A stretch of DNA of 11,964 nt from Candidatus Micrarchaeia archaeon (GTDB taxonomy: Archaea > Micrarchaeota > Micrarchaeia > Anstonellales > JAHKLY01). Positions 6,096-11,231 of this stretch are shown one piece after another (the stretch's first letter is position 1; each line of letters begins with the position of its first letter). A program made the position numbers and the translations under genes. The notes below the pieces were generated by a model. It saw nothing but the letters and a program-made list of their open reading frames with translations. It was not told the origin of the DNA and made no database searches. The stretch is from positions 1-11,964 of the forward strand of contig JBAZFO010000035.1 of assembly GCA_041653315.1 (NCBI GenBank), read 5' to 3'.

Positions 6096-6354
6096 GGTAA
6101 ATTTAAACCTAAGGGGAATTGATGAATATACTAATCGAGTGCTTAATGTGATTAAATCAAAATACGGCTTAACACATAAAGGCGAGGCATTAAACAAATT
6201 AGCACAAGAAATTGGGGATAAATATATTGAAGAAGAAATAAAAGAAGAATTTGTAAAAAAAATAACAAAAACAATTAATGAACATGAACAAAAATATCCA
6301 AAAAGAAGAATGAGTTTAGAAGAATTAGATAAACTTTGCGGAATAAGTGATTAA
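6094..6354 (+). CDS. Antitoxin-like protein, DUF2683/RelB type
   Basis: An 86-residue protein. Its N-terminal LRGIDEYTNRVLNVIKSKYGLTHKGEALNKLAQEIG follows the archaeal DUF2683 pattern (LNxVKxKYGLxxKxEA), which I assign from memory. The first ~45 residues fit a ribbon-helix-helix-like DNA-binding fold. The charged C-terminal half (EEEIKEEFVKKI, then MSLEELDKLCGI) would wrap the toxin. It is immediately followed by the RelE-like gene with no intergenic base, the standard antitoxin-first order. A strong AAGGTGAT site precedes ATG 6094. Expected role: neutralise the toxin and autorepress the pair through the inverted repeats upstream. Codon use is A-rich like the host. Confidence 0.75.
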   Translation: MVNLNLRGIDEYTNRVLNVIKSKYGLTHKGEALNKLAQEIGDKYIEEEIKEEFVKKITKTINEHEQKYPKRRMSLEELDKLCGISD

Positions 6355-6636
6355 ATGGCTTTTGAATTTGATCTTTCAGAAGAATTAAAAGAAATATTAT
6401 ATGTATTAAATAACCGAGATAAAAAACTTGCTGAAAGAATAAATAAAAAAATTAAAGAAATTATAAATTGCGATTTAAATTCAGTAAACCATTATCAAAA
6501 TTTAAAATATGAGTTTAAAGATAGAAAAAGAGTACATATTGGACATTTTGTTTTAACTTTTAAAATATATAAAGAAAAAAATTTTATTTTATTTATTAAT
6601 TTTTCACATCATGATGAAATATATATACTAAAGTAA
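6355..6636 (+). CDS. RelE/ParE-family toxin, probable mRNA interferase
   Basis: A 93-residue basic protein of RelE/YafQ/ParE type. Residues 8-38 are the two helices (SEELKEILYVL, DKKLAERINKKIKEII). The core follows with LKYEFKDRKRVHIGHFVLTFKI (50-71), the usual 'RxxVGxYRLxY' strand pair, then NFILFINFSHHDEIY (76-90), with an aromatic and His/Tyr end. Arg57, Arg59, His85, His86 and Tyr90 are candidates for RNA contact or catalysis. RelE members cut mRNA in the ribosomal A site; ParE members poison gyrase. The sequence alone does not decide, but the HHDEIY ending favours RelE. Its ATG follows the antitoxin TAA directly. Its last nine bases overlap the end of pth2 on the other strand. Confidence 0.75.
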   Translation: MAFEFDLSEELKEILYVLNNRDKKLAERINKKIKEIINCDLNSVNHYQNLKYEFKDRKRVHIGHFVLTFKIYKEKNFILFINFSHHDEIYILK

Positions 6637-7008
6637 TTTCAAATCTCTTGTAAATTCATCTATTTCATTTTCATACCAGGGGCCGATTGCAAAACATGTT
6701 TTTGTACCTGGCGTAATTTGAGTTAAACCTGCATCTCTAATTAAAGCTACGGGTATTTTTTTATCCTTTATTCTCTGAAATAAATCCATTAATTCTTTTT
6801 CTCCTTCTACTTTAACAACTACTTTCTTTTCTCCTTCCATCTCCCATTTATCAATAATTTGGGGAGTATTTTGTTTAACATTTCTATATCCTGCCACCGA
6901 GGCATGAGCTACTTGACCAGCTAACTTACCTTTGCCTAATTTGATGTCATTTCTAATAACAATTACCTGTTTTATTGAAAAATTACTATTATTTTTAAAA
7001 AATACCAT
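6628..7008 (-). CDS. pth2: Peptidyl-tRNA hydrolase 2 (archaeal/eukaryotic Pth2)
   Basis: Cleaves peptidyl-tRNA released prematurely from ribosomes, recycling tRNA. The 126-residue protein has the full Pth2 core: KQVIVIRNDIKLGKGKLAGQVAHA (13-36) with the catalytic-region KGK and QVAH, KKVVVKVEGEKEL, the ALIRDAGLTQITPGT segment (88-102), FAIGP and the C-terminal DLKLL. About 12 extra N-terminal residues (MVFFKNNSNFSI) precede the core and no other Met is available. The start looks leaderless, since GTATTTATT (7032-7040) lies about 26 bp upstream and there is no Shine-Dalgarno. It converges with the RelE-like toxin gene and the two overlap by nine bases. Confidence 0.95.
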   Translation of the reverse strand: MVFFKNNSNFSIKQVIVIRNDIKLGKGKLAGQVAHASVAGYRNVKQNTPQIIDKWEMEGEKKVVVKVEGEKELMDLFQRIKDKKIPVALIRDAGLTQITPGTKTCFAIGPWYENEIDEFTRDLKLL

Positions 7009-7096
7009 AATTAATCTACAATATTAAGATTAATAAATACTTTGACTTTCATAAGCAATAATAGTGGAAGTTTTCGTTTAATAACGTAGAATAAGA

Positions 7097-7131
7097 TTTA
7101 TAAATATAGTTATTGTAGTTCTTAATGGTGA
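7097..7131 (+). promoter_or_regulatory. TATA box of the 7125 membrane-protein gene
   Basis: TTTATAAAT (7097-7105) is the best TATA match in the window and predicts a start site near 7125-7127. GGTGA (7127-7131) precedes an alternative ATG at 7140 by eight bases. So the gene is either leaderless from 7125 or uses 7140 with a very short leader. Confidence 0.6.
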
Positions 7132-7490
7132 CCAATAATATGGCAAAAGCAAAAACTATGGAAAAAATTGGAGGCTACCTCTTTATTCTAGGTGTACTCA
7201 TTGCAGTAATACTTGGAATATTTGGTGCTGACCCAACACTACTAGCTTTATTAGTAGTATTTGGAATTATCGTAGGTATCCTAAACGTTGGTGATAAAGA
7301 AGTTATAAACTTCTTAATTGCAGCAATAGCTTTAGGACTTGCAGGATCTGCTTTAGGTGGATTAGCTCCATTATTAGCAGGCTTCGAAACAATGCTTCTT
7401 GGTGCATTCAGTGCATTAATGATGTTTGTAGGAGGAGCGGTAGTAATACCTGCATTAAAAGTTATCTATGATATAGCTTCCGACAAATAA
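7125..7490 (+). CDS. Small membrane protein with four predicted helices
   Basis: A 121-residue very hydrophobic protein with no assigned function. Predicted membrane segments are about 16-34, 38-55, 61-83 and 89-113, separated by short Gly/Asp/Lys turns. The N-terminus is basic (AKAKTMEK) and the C-terminus is charged (IASDK), and there is no cleavable signal. I recall similar 'MEKIGGxxFxxGVLIA' proteins as recurrent hypothetical proteins in DPANN genomes; this is memory, not a search. Codons here are less A/T-biased than in its neighbours, and promoter and terminator are both clear, which hints at high expression. Two starts are possible: ATG 7125 (used here, fits the TATA spacing) or ATG 7140 behind GGTGA. 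A structural or envelope role is possible, but nothing seen proves it. Confidence 0.8.
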   Translation: MVTNNMAKAKTMEKIGGYLFILGVLIAVILGIFGADPTLLALLVVFGIIVGILNVGDKEVINFLIAAIALGLAGSALGGLAPLLAGFETMLLGAFSALMMFVGGAVVIPALKVIYDIASDK

Positions 7491-7503
7491 ATTAATATCT
7501 ATT

Positions 7504-7525
7504 AGGGAATTTTTCCCTTTTTTTT
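7504..7525 (+). terminator. Hairpin plus T-tract terminator
   Basis: AGGGAA (7504-7509) pairs with TTCCCT (7513-7518) around a TTT loop and runs directly into eight T residues (7518-7525), 14 bp after the stop of the membrane-protein gene. The T-tract is on the plus strand only, so it serves that gene rather than the convergent rad50. Confidence 0.7.
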
Positions 7526-7537
7526 CTTTTGTTTTTT

Positions 7538-9820
7538 TTATTTTACTCTTTCTATTTGTGTGGGTTCGTTTTTTGATTTATCTCTTTCTAATTTATAAAG
7601 CGCGTTGAAATCGTGATTTAAAAGAGACTCATCATGAGTAATTACAAAAGTTTGCTCTACTATCTCTGGAATTTTCTCCTGTAATGTTTCTGAAAGCATT
7701 TTAACTGCCTGCACATCTAAATTATGTGTTGGTTCATCTAATATTAACCAGCTTAAATTAGGAGTTAAAACCATTGCAAACGCTATTCTCAAAGTTAAAC
7801 TTAAACAAGCTTTTTCACCGCCAGAAGCAGTAGCATCTAAATCATGCCATTCATTATTTCTATATAATTGAGTTATATAATCTTTTTCTTGCGGATCTAA
7901 TCTAACTTTTTCATAATCACCATATGGGTAGATAATGGGCCAAATTTCCATCATTGCAGTATTTATGGCTTCAATAAGGCCTTTTCTAACTTCTGTTTGA
8001 GTTTCTATTATACAATTTTTATAAATTGAATACTGCTCTTCTTTTTTAGCAAAATATTCAATATCACTTTTTAATTTATTTATTTTTTCTATCTCTTTTT
8101 TATTTAAATCAACTATCTCATTTTTATTCTTTAATTCATTATCTATTGTTTTAATTTCATATTCTAATTTATTAAATTCAATATTTTTTTCTTGTATTTC
8201 TTTATTTAACTTATTGAATAAATCTTCATTATATTCAATTTGTTTTAATTTTAATCTTTTTTGCTCTAATTCTTCTTCAATTTCTATCTTTTCTTTTGAC
8301 TTTTTTGTATATTCTTCTAAAAATCTAATTTCATCCTTTAATTTATCTTTTAACTCTCTTTTTTCTTTAATTTCTAAATCTAATTTAGTTTTTTCTTCTG
8401 CTATTTTAATACCTTCTTCTTCTAATTTATTTAATTGTGTTTTTAATTCAGAAGTATCTTTTACTTCCTTTAATAATTCTTCTAATTTTTCTTTTTGTTT
8501 TTCAAATTGTTTTTTGTTTTTTTCTTGTTTTTCTTTTTCTGCTTTTATTTCTTGTTTTTCTTTTTCTGCTTTTGTTTCATTTTCTCCTATTTCTTCTTTC
8601 TCTCTTTTTTTCTCATTTATTAATTCAAGTCTGTGCTCTTCTGACAATTGAGAATCACAAATCGGGCATTTAGATAATTCTTTATTATCCAATTCTTTAA
8701 TTGCTTTTTCAAGGTCTTTTTTTCTTAATTCTATTTTGGAAATATGTTTTTTTATATTTTCTAATTTTTCTTCTATAAGTATAAAATTTTTTTCGATTTC
8801 TTCACCATTTATATTCTCTAGTTCAGCTCTTAATTCTAATATTTGTTTATCTATTTTTTGTATTCTTTCAATATCTGATGAAATCTTGGATTTTTTAGAA
8901 ATAAGTTCATTATTTTGTTTTAATAAAATATTTATTTTATCTTCTAAAGCACCTATTTTTAGATTATCTAATTCTTTCCTCTTTTCTTCTAAATTCAGTT
9001 CTTTATATTTATCTAAATTATCTAAATCAATAATTAATCTTTTTTGTATTTCTTCTTTTCTTAACATTAATTCTTTTAATTCCTGATAATCTTTTTTTTG
9101 TTTTTCAAGATCTGTAACTTTTTGCTTAATTTCATCAAATTCTTTTTTCTTTTGGCTGTATTTTCTTAAACTTTCTTGTTTTTTATTATTTAATTCTTGT
9201 ATCTCCTCTTCTATTTGTTTTATTTTTTCATTCAATTCGTTTTCTTTTTGGAAATTTATGTTTTCTTTTAAAAAAGAGCTTAGATCTTTAATTTTATTTA
9301 TGATTTTAGTTACATTTATTCTCGCAGTTTCAAATTTATCCAAACCTAATAAATTATCAATCTCCTCTTTTCTTTTTCCTGCCCTTAAAGAAAAAAAGTA
9401 ATCTATATTATTTTGTTCTGAATAAATTATTTTATTAAACAATTCATAATCTACATTAAGGATTTTTTCGATTTCTGTAGTTACTGCTTTGGGACTTTTT
9501 TGAATCATCTGTCCTTCTTTATATAATACTGCATCACTCCCATTTTTTGATAAAGTCCGTTCTATTTCATATTTAATATCTTCGTGAATAAATTTGATTA
9601 TTATTTTTGATTGGTTTTCGCCATATTTTAAAATATTTTCTAATTTAATTGAACCTCTTTTTAGACTAGGACAAGTTCCATATAAACCAAAAGAAATAGC
9701 ATCTAATACACTGCTTTTACCAGAACCCATAATTCCAATTAAAACATTAGTTCCTTTAGAAAATTCTAATAATGTTTCTTTATGTGATTTCCAATTAAAT
9801 AAATGTATAGAAGTAATCAT
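7538..9820 (-). CDS. rad50: DNA double-strand break repair ATPase Rad50
   Basis: SMC-like ATPase that works with Mre11 to tether and process broken DNA ends. The 760-residue protein has: N-terminal NWKSHKET strand; Walker A GIMGSGKSS (29-37, Lys35); Q-loop YSEQNN (Gln136); a long coiled coil from ~175; zinc hook CPIC (Cys385, Cys388); the returning coil to ~610; ABC signature SGGEKACLSL (from 666); Walker B LILDEP (Asp695, Glu696); and H-loop THD (His729). It is somewhat shorter than Rad50 of Pyrococcus (about 880 residues), the difference being in the coil. A 27-bp unit is repeated twice in the hook-proximal coil (8521-8573), giving KAEKEKQEI/KAEKEKQEK. No mre11, herA or nurA adjoins it, unusual for archaea. 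TTTAAA (9844-9849) about 26 bp upstream, with no ribosome-binding site, suggests a leaderless mRNA. Confidence 0.96.
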   Translation of the reverse strand: MITSIHLFNWKSHKETLLEFSKGTNVLIGIMGSGKSSVLDAISFGLYGTCPSLKRGSIKLENILKYGENQSKIIIKFIHEDIKYEIERTLSKNGSDAVLYKEGQMIQKSPKAVTTEIEKILNVDYELFNKIIYSEQNNIDYFFSLRAGKRKEEIDNLLGLDKFETARINVTKIINKIKDLSSFLKENINFQKENELNEKIKQIEEEIQELNNKKQESLRKYSQKKKEFDEIKQKVTDLEKQKKDYQELKELMLRKEEIQKRLIIDLDNLDKYKELNLEEKRKELDNLKIGALEDKINILLKQNNELISKKSKISSDIERIQKIDKQILELRAELENINGEEIEKNFILIEEKLENIKKHISKIELRKKDLEKAIKELDNKELSKCPICDSQLSEEHRLELINEKKREKEEIGENETKAEKEKQEIKAEKEKQEKNKKQFEKQKEKLEELLKEVKDTSELKTQLNKLEEEGIKIAEEKTKLDLEIKEKRELKDKLKDEIRFLEEYTKKSKEKIEIEEELEQKRLKLKQIEYNEDLFNKLNKEIQEKNIEFNKLEYEIKTIDNELKNKNEIVDLNKKEIEKINKLKSDIEYFAKKEEQYSIYKNCIIETQTEVRKGLIEAINTAMMEIWPIIYPYGDYEKVRLDPQEKDYITQLYRNNEWHDLDATASGGEKACLSLTLRIAFAMVLTPNLSWLILDEPTHNLDVQAVKMLSETLQEKIPEIVEQTFVITHDESLLNHDFNALYKLERDKSKNEPTQIERVK
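8521..8573 (-). repeat. 27-bp tandem repeat inside rad50
   Basis: Two units of 26 identical bases with a 27-bp period encode a repeated nine-residue Lys/Glu/Gln segment of the coiled coil. The frame is kept, but nine residues do not preserve the heptad register. Confidence 0.85.
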
Positions 9821-9843
9821 AATATAAATTTATAACAAAACAC

Positions 9844-9849
9844 TTTAAA
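9844..9849 (-). promoter_or_regulatory. TATA box of rad50
   Basis: TTTAAA lies in the 29-bp gap after the aEF-1beta stop codon, about 26 bp from the rad50 ATG. This suggests rad50 is transcribed separately and leaderless, in addition to any read-through from the upstream operon. Confidence 0.5.
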
Positions 9850-10101
9850 CTATTGTCTATCCATTGAAATTACATCTATTTCACTAACGCCTTCGACTGC
9901 TTTTATTCTTTCTTCTACTTCATCAAACCCTTCATCTTTATCATCAACAAAAATTTGGGCTTTAATTATTTTAATTCCAAATCCTATATCTTCTAACTCT
10001 GCTGTATTAACTCTGCAAACTTTTTTTATTTTTTCAATCAATTCTTCCAAATTATCTTGCTCTTCAGAAGAAATTTTAACATTTACTGCTACATCTGCCA
10101 T
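9850..10101 (-). CDS. ef1b: Translation elongation factor aEF-1beta
   Basis: Guanine-nucleotide exchange factor that reloads aEF-1alpha with GTP so it can deliver aminoacyl-tRNA. The 83-residue protein is the stand-alone archaeal form, equal to the catalytic C-terminal domain of eukaryotic eEF1B. Landmarks are VAVNVKISSE at the N-terminus, the strand DIGFGIKIIKAQIFVDD (38-54, containing the GFG and KxxK of the family), and EVEERIKAVEGVSEIDVISMDR at the end. The start has an AAGGGGGT ribosome-binding site. Twelve bases separate it from the zinc-ribbon gene upstream on the same strand, so the two form an operon. This pairing of a small zinc-ribbon gene with aef1b is, to my knowledge, recurrent in archaea. 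Confidence 0.93.
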   Translation of the reverse strand: MADVAVNVKISSEEQDNLEELIEKIKKVCRVNTAELEDIGFGIKIIKAQIFVDDKDEGFDEVEERIKAVEGVSEIDVISMDRQ

Positions 10102-10113
10102 TTAAAAACCCCC

Positions 10114-10263
10114 TTATGGTCCTTCAGTTCTGCATTTTTTGCAGATATATTGAACTCCAAGTTCTCTACAATGATGACATCTAACTATCATTTCACCACA
10201 TTCTACACATGGAAATTCAGCGAATTTTCCAGCAACTTTTCCGCATCCATCACATTTTTTCAT
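10114..10263 (-). CDS. Small zinc-ribbon protein (HVO_2753-like), upstream of aEF-1beta
   Basis: A 49-residue protein that short-gene filters easily miss. It has four CxxC knuckles: Cys4/Cys7 (KKCDGCGK), Cys19/Cys22 (PCVECGE), Cys29/Cys32 (RCHHCRE) and Cys41/Cys44 (ICKKC), enough for two zinc ions, and ends in EGP. This matches the DUF1610/HVO_2753-type archaeal zinc fingers, which are thought to bind nucleic acid; the exact role is unproven. ATG 10263 follows TTAGGTGATTTT, a near-perfect Shine-Dalgarno, and CTTTAAATA (10305-10313) provides a TATA box, giving a leader of about 20 nt. It is the first gene of a two-gene operon with aEF-1beta, which points to a translation-related function. Confidence 0.88.
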   Translation of the reverse strand: MKKCDGCGKVAGKFAEFPCVECGEMIVRCHHCRELGVQYICKKCRTEGP

Positions 10264-10303
10264 AAAATCACCTAATCTCAAATAATCGCTAAAATAAGCA
10301 ATA

Positions 10304-10313
10304 ATATTTAAAG
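10304..10313. promoter_or_regulatory. TATA element between the zinc-ribbon gene and tRNA-Arg
   Basis: ATATTTAAAG reads as a TATA box in both directions. Leftward it fits the leadered zinc-ribbon mRNA. Rightward its centre is about 32 bp from base 1 of the tRNA-Arg, leaving a short 5' leader. TTTAAAATA (10323-10331) is nearer but probably too close to the tRNA. Confidence 0.45.
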
Positions 10314-10340
10314 AGAAACCTCTTTAAAATACTTACTATT

Positions 10341-10454
10341 GCCCCCATAGTATAACCTGGATAGAATAGGACCTTGCGGAGGTCATGATCGGGGTTCAAA
10401 TGATTTTGTTGAAAAAAAATATTTTCAGCAAAACTGAAAATCCCCGTGGGGGCG
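10341..10454 (+). tRNA. tRNA-Arg(GCG) with an intron in the T-loop
   Basis: Acceptor GCCCCCA (10341-10347) pairs fully with TGGGGGC (10447-10453), with G10454 as discriminator and no encoded CCA. The anticodon stem GGACC/GGTCA surrounds the loop TTGCGGA (10374-10380), anticodon GCG, reading CGC/CGU. The D-loop has GG followed by A, the A20 of arginine tRNAs. The T-stem CGGGG (10390-10394) is cut off from CCCCG (10442-10446) by a 40-nt insert. Removing it gives a standard TTCAAAT loop. The D-stem is weak (one A-A mismatch) and the top pair of the anticodon stem is G-A, so it is slightly degenerate, but the overall fold is sound. It converges with the minus-strand tRNA-Gly copies. Confidence 0.88.
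10401..10440 (+). other. Bulge-helix-bulge intron at tRNA position 59/60
   Basis: The T-stem is the outer helix. Next, TTCA (10395-10398) pairs with TGAA (10435-10438) as the 4-bp central helix, flanked by two 3-nt bulges, AAT (10399-10401) and AAT (10439-10441). The inner helix has G10402-C10434, one bulged A, then 12 consecutive pairs (one G-T) between 10404-10415 and 10422-10433, closed by a 6-nt loop. This is a complete archaeal splicing motif. Cutting AA/T on both sides removes 40 nt and restores the T-loop. Confidence 0.88.
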
Positions 10455-10456
10455 TA

Positions 10457-10602
10457 TGGCGTATCTGCCGGGAATCGAACCCGGTTCTCAAGCTTTTTCC
10501 AAAAATTATTTTTTAGTATTTAAATGCTCATACCAACCCAAATTTTTAAATTTTCTTTTTGGGGTAAAGACCTTTTTCTTTTTAAAGAAAAAGGGATTTA
10601 TG
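10457..10602 (-). pseudogene. Extra tRNA-Gly 3' half with its intron, no 5' exon
   Basis: The left copy holds the whole 106-nt intron (10495-10600) and a 3' half with anticodon-stem strand, variable loop, intact T-arm and three acceptor bases. After position 68 the sequence becomes ATAC, so the acceptor strand CAGATAC no longer pairs properly with GCGCTTG of the only 5' half nearby. It is followed by G and an encoded CCA (10460-10457), which may be chance. The likeliest reading is a duplicated fragment; an alternative or trans-spliced 3' half is possible but has no partner in the window. Confidence 0.6.
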
Positions 10603-10745
10603 TGCGCCTGCCGGGAATCGAACCCGGTTCTCAAGCTTTTTCCAAAAATTATTTTTTAGTATTTAAATGCTCATACCAACCCAAATTTTTAAATTTTCTT
10701 TTTGGGGTAAAGACCTTTTTCTTTTTAAAGAAAAAGGGATTTATG
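10465..10745. repeat. Perfect 138-bp tandem repeat (tRNA-Gly intron plus 3' half)
   Basis: 10465-10602 and 10608-10745 are identical by eye over 138 bases, separated by five bases (tgcgc), a 143-bp period. Read on the minus strand, each copy runs from the third anticodon base, through the intron and 3' exon, to tRNA position 68. The copies differ only in what follows: the right copy continues into a pairing acceptor end, the left does not. Confidence 0.95.
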
Positions 10746-10779
10746 GGAAGCTCGTATCCTACCGGTAGACTACAAGCGC
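10603..10779 (-). tRNA. tRNA-Gly(CCC) with a 106-nt intron
   Basis: 5' exon 10779-10744: acceptor GCGCTTG, D-arm GTCT/GGAT with loop ACCGGTA, anticodon stem CGAGC, then TT, anticodon CCC (10747-10745) and A37. 3' exon 10637-10603: A38, GCTTG, variable AGAA, T-arm CCGGG-TTCGATT-CCCGG, acceptor CAGGCGC and discriminator A. All seven acceptor pairs form (one G-T), and the spliced RNA is 71 nt before CCA addition. Its first base directly follows the stop codon of the upstream membrane-protein gene, so it may be processed from a shared transcript. Its 3' end abuts the duplicated copy. Confidence 0.9.
10638..10743 (-). other. tRNA-Gly intron at position 37/38
   Basis: TTCC of the 5' exon pairs with GGAA at the intron end (10643-10640), a 4-bp central helix flanked by 3-nt bulges CAT (10745-10743) and AAA (10639-10637), with the anticodon stem as outer helix. 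The pairing next to the bulges on the intron side is weak. Inside, an 11-bp perfect inverted repeat (CCTTTTTCTTT / AAAGAAAAAGG) and an ACCC(C)AAA/TTTGGGT pair predict a structured intron. It is too short to encode an endonuclease. Confidence 0.85.
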
Positions 10780-11175
10780 TTAATATTTTGAACCTAAATA
10801 ACAAGCTATTCCGCCAATTATTAAGGATGAAGCAAAGTATATTATGATTTCTTGAACTAAAATATTAAACAAAAATATAAATGATAAGGTAAAAACTATC
10901 AAAACACTTGAAAAAACCCCTATTAAACATCCACTGCATGAACAACAAATAGCAGATTTCTTCTTTTGTTTAGCTAAAATTCTTGAAGCTATTAAAGCAA
11001 AGATTAATACAAAAATTAAATTAAAATATAAAATCTCTGAAATAAATAAGTAAAATAAAAGCGAAAATATAAATGCTAAGATAGCACAGCTAAAAACTAA
11101 AATAAATTTATGTGGTTTAGAAAATTCTTCTGGTGCATTAATTTCAATTTTCTTTTTCTTATTTTTAATTACCAT
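10780..11175 (-). CDS. Membrane protein with four helices and a Cys cluster
   Basis: A 131-residue protein I do not recognise. A basic, probably cytoplasmic N-terminus (KNKKKKIEI) is followed by predicted membrane segments at about 24-46, 48-66, 82-104 and 108-128. The loop between segments 2 and 3 holds KQKKKSAICCSCSGC, with Cys77, 78, 80 and 83. The cluster could bind metal or be lipid-modified, but no family supports either. ATG 11175 lies about 28 bp from the TATTTAAAT box and has no ribosome-binding site, so the mRNA is probably leaderless. Its TAA (10782-10780) directly abuts the tRNA-Gly. The gene diverges from the NFACT-R gene. Confidence 0.7.
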   Translation of the reverse strand: MVIKNKKKKIEINAPEEFSKPHKFILVFSCAILAFIFSLLFYLFISEILYFNLIFVLIFALIASRILAKQKKKSAICCSCSGCLIGVFSSVLIVFTLSFIFLFNILVQEIIIYFASSLIIGGIACYLGSKY

Positions 11176-11198
11176 ATTCTATTTTAGATATACAATAA

Positions 11199-11207
11199 TA
11201 TTTAAAT
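11199..11207. promoter_or_regulatory. Shared bidirectional TATA box
   Basis: The palindrome ATTTAAAT (11200-11207) lies within TATTTAAAT. Its TTTAAA core (11201-11206) is centred at 11203.5, exactly midway between the start codons at 11175 (minus) and 11232 (plus). Each start is about 28 bp from the centre, which suits two leaderless mRNAs fired in opposite directions from one box. Confidence 0.6.
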
Positions 11208-11231
11208 TCTTGCCCTCTTTACAATAGATTA

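Noticed and set aside
7075..7086. CGTT/AACG dyad upstream of the 7125 gene
   Set aside because: 4-bp arms in a very AT-rich gap are expected by chance.
8214..9086. Long plus-strand Phe/Ser/Leu-rich frames
   Set aside because: They are antisense shadows of the Lys/Glu-rich Rad50 coiled coil, with no ribosome-binding site and extreme composition.
10264..10340. Possible additional small gene or ncRNA between the zinc-ribbon gene and tRNA-Arg
   Set aside because: The 77 bases hold only the promoter and leader elements already described; no frame or fold stands out.
10451..10464. GGCGTAT repeated twice in tandem after tRNA-Arg
   Set aside because: Only seven bases twice; too short to call a repeat element, though it accounts for the GCC-CCA look of the left tRNA-Gly copy.
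10456..10847. Plus-strand frames translating to PGIEPGSQAF and CRESNP-like peptides
   Set aside because: These are the well-known false proteins produced by translating the complement of tRNA T-arms; both copies lie over the tRNA-Gly repeat.
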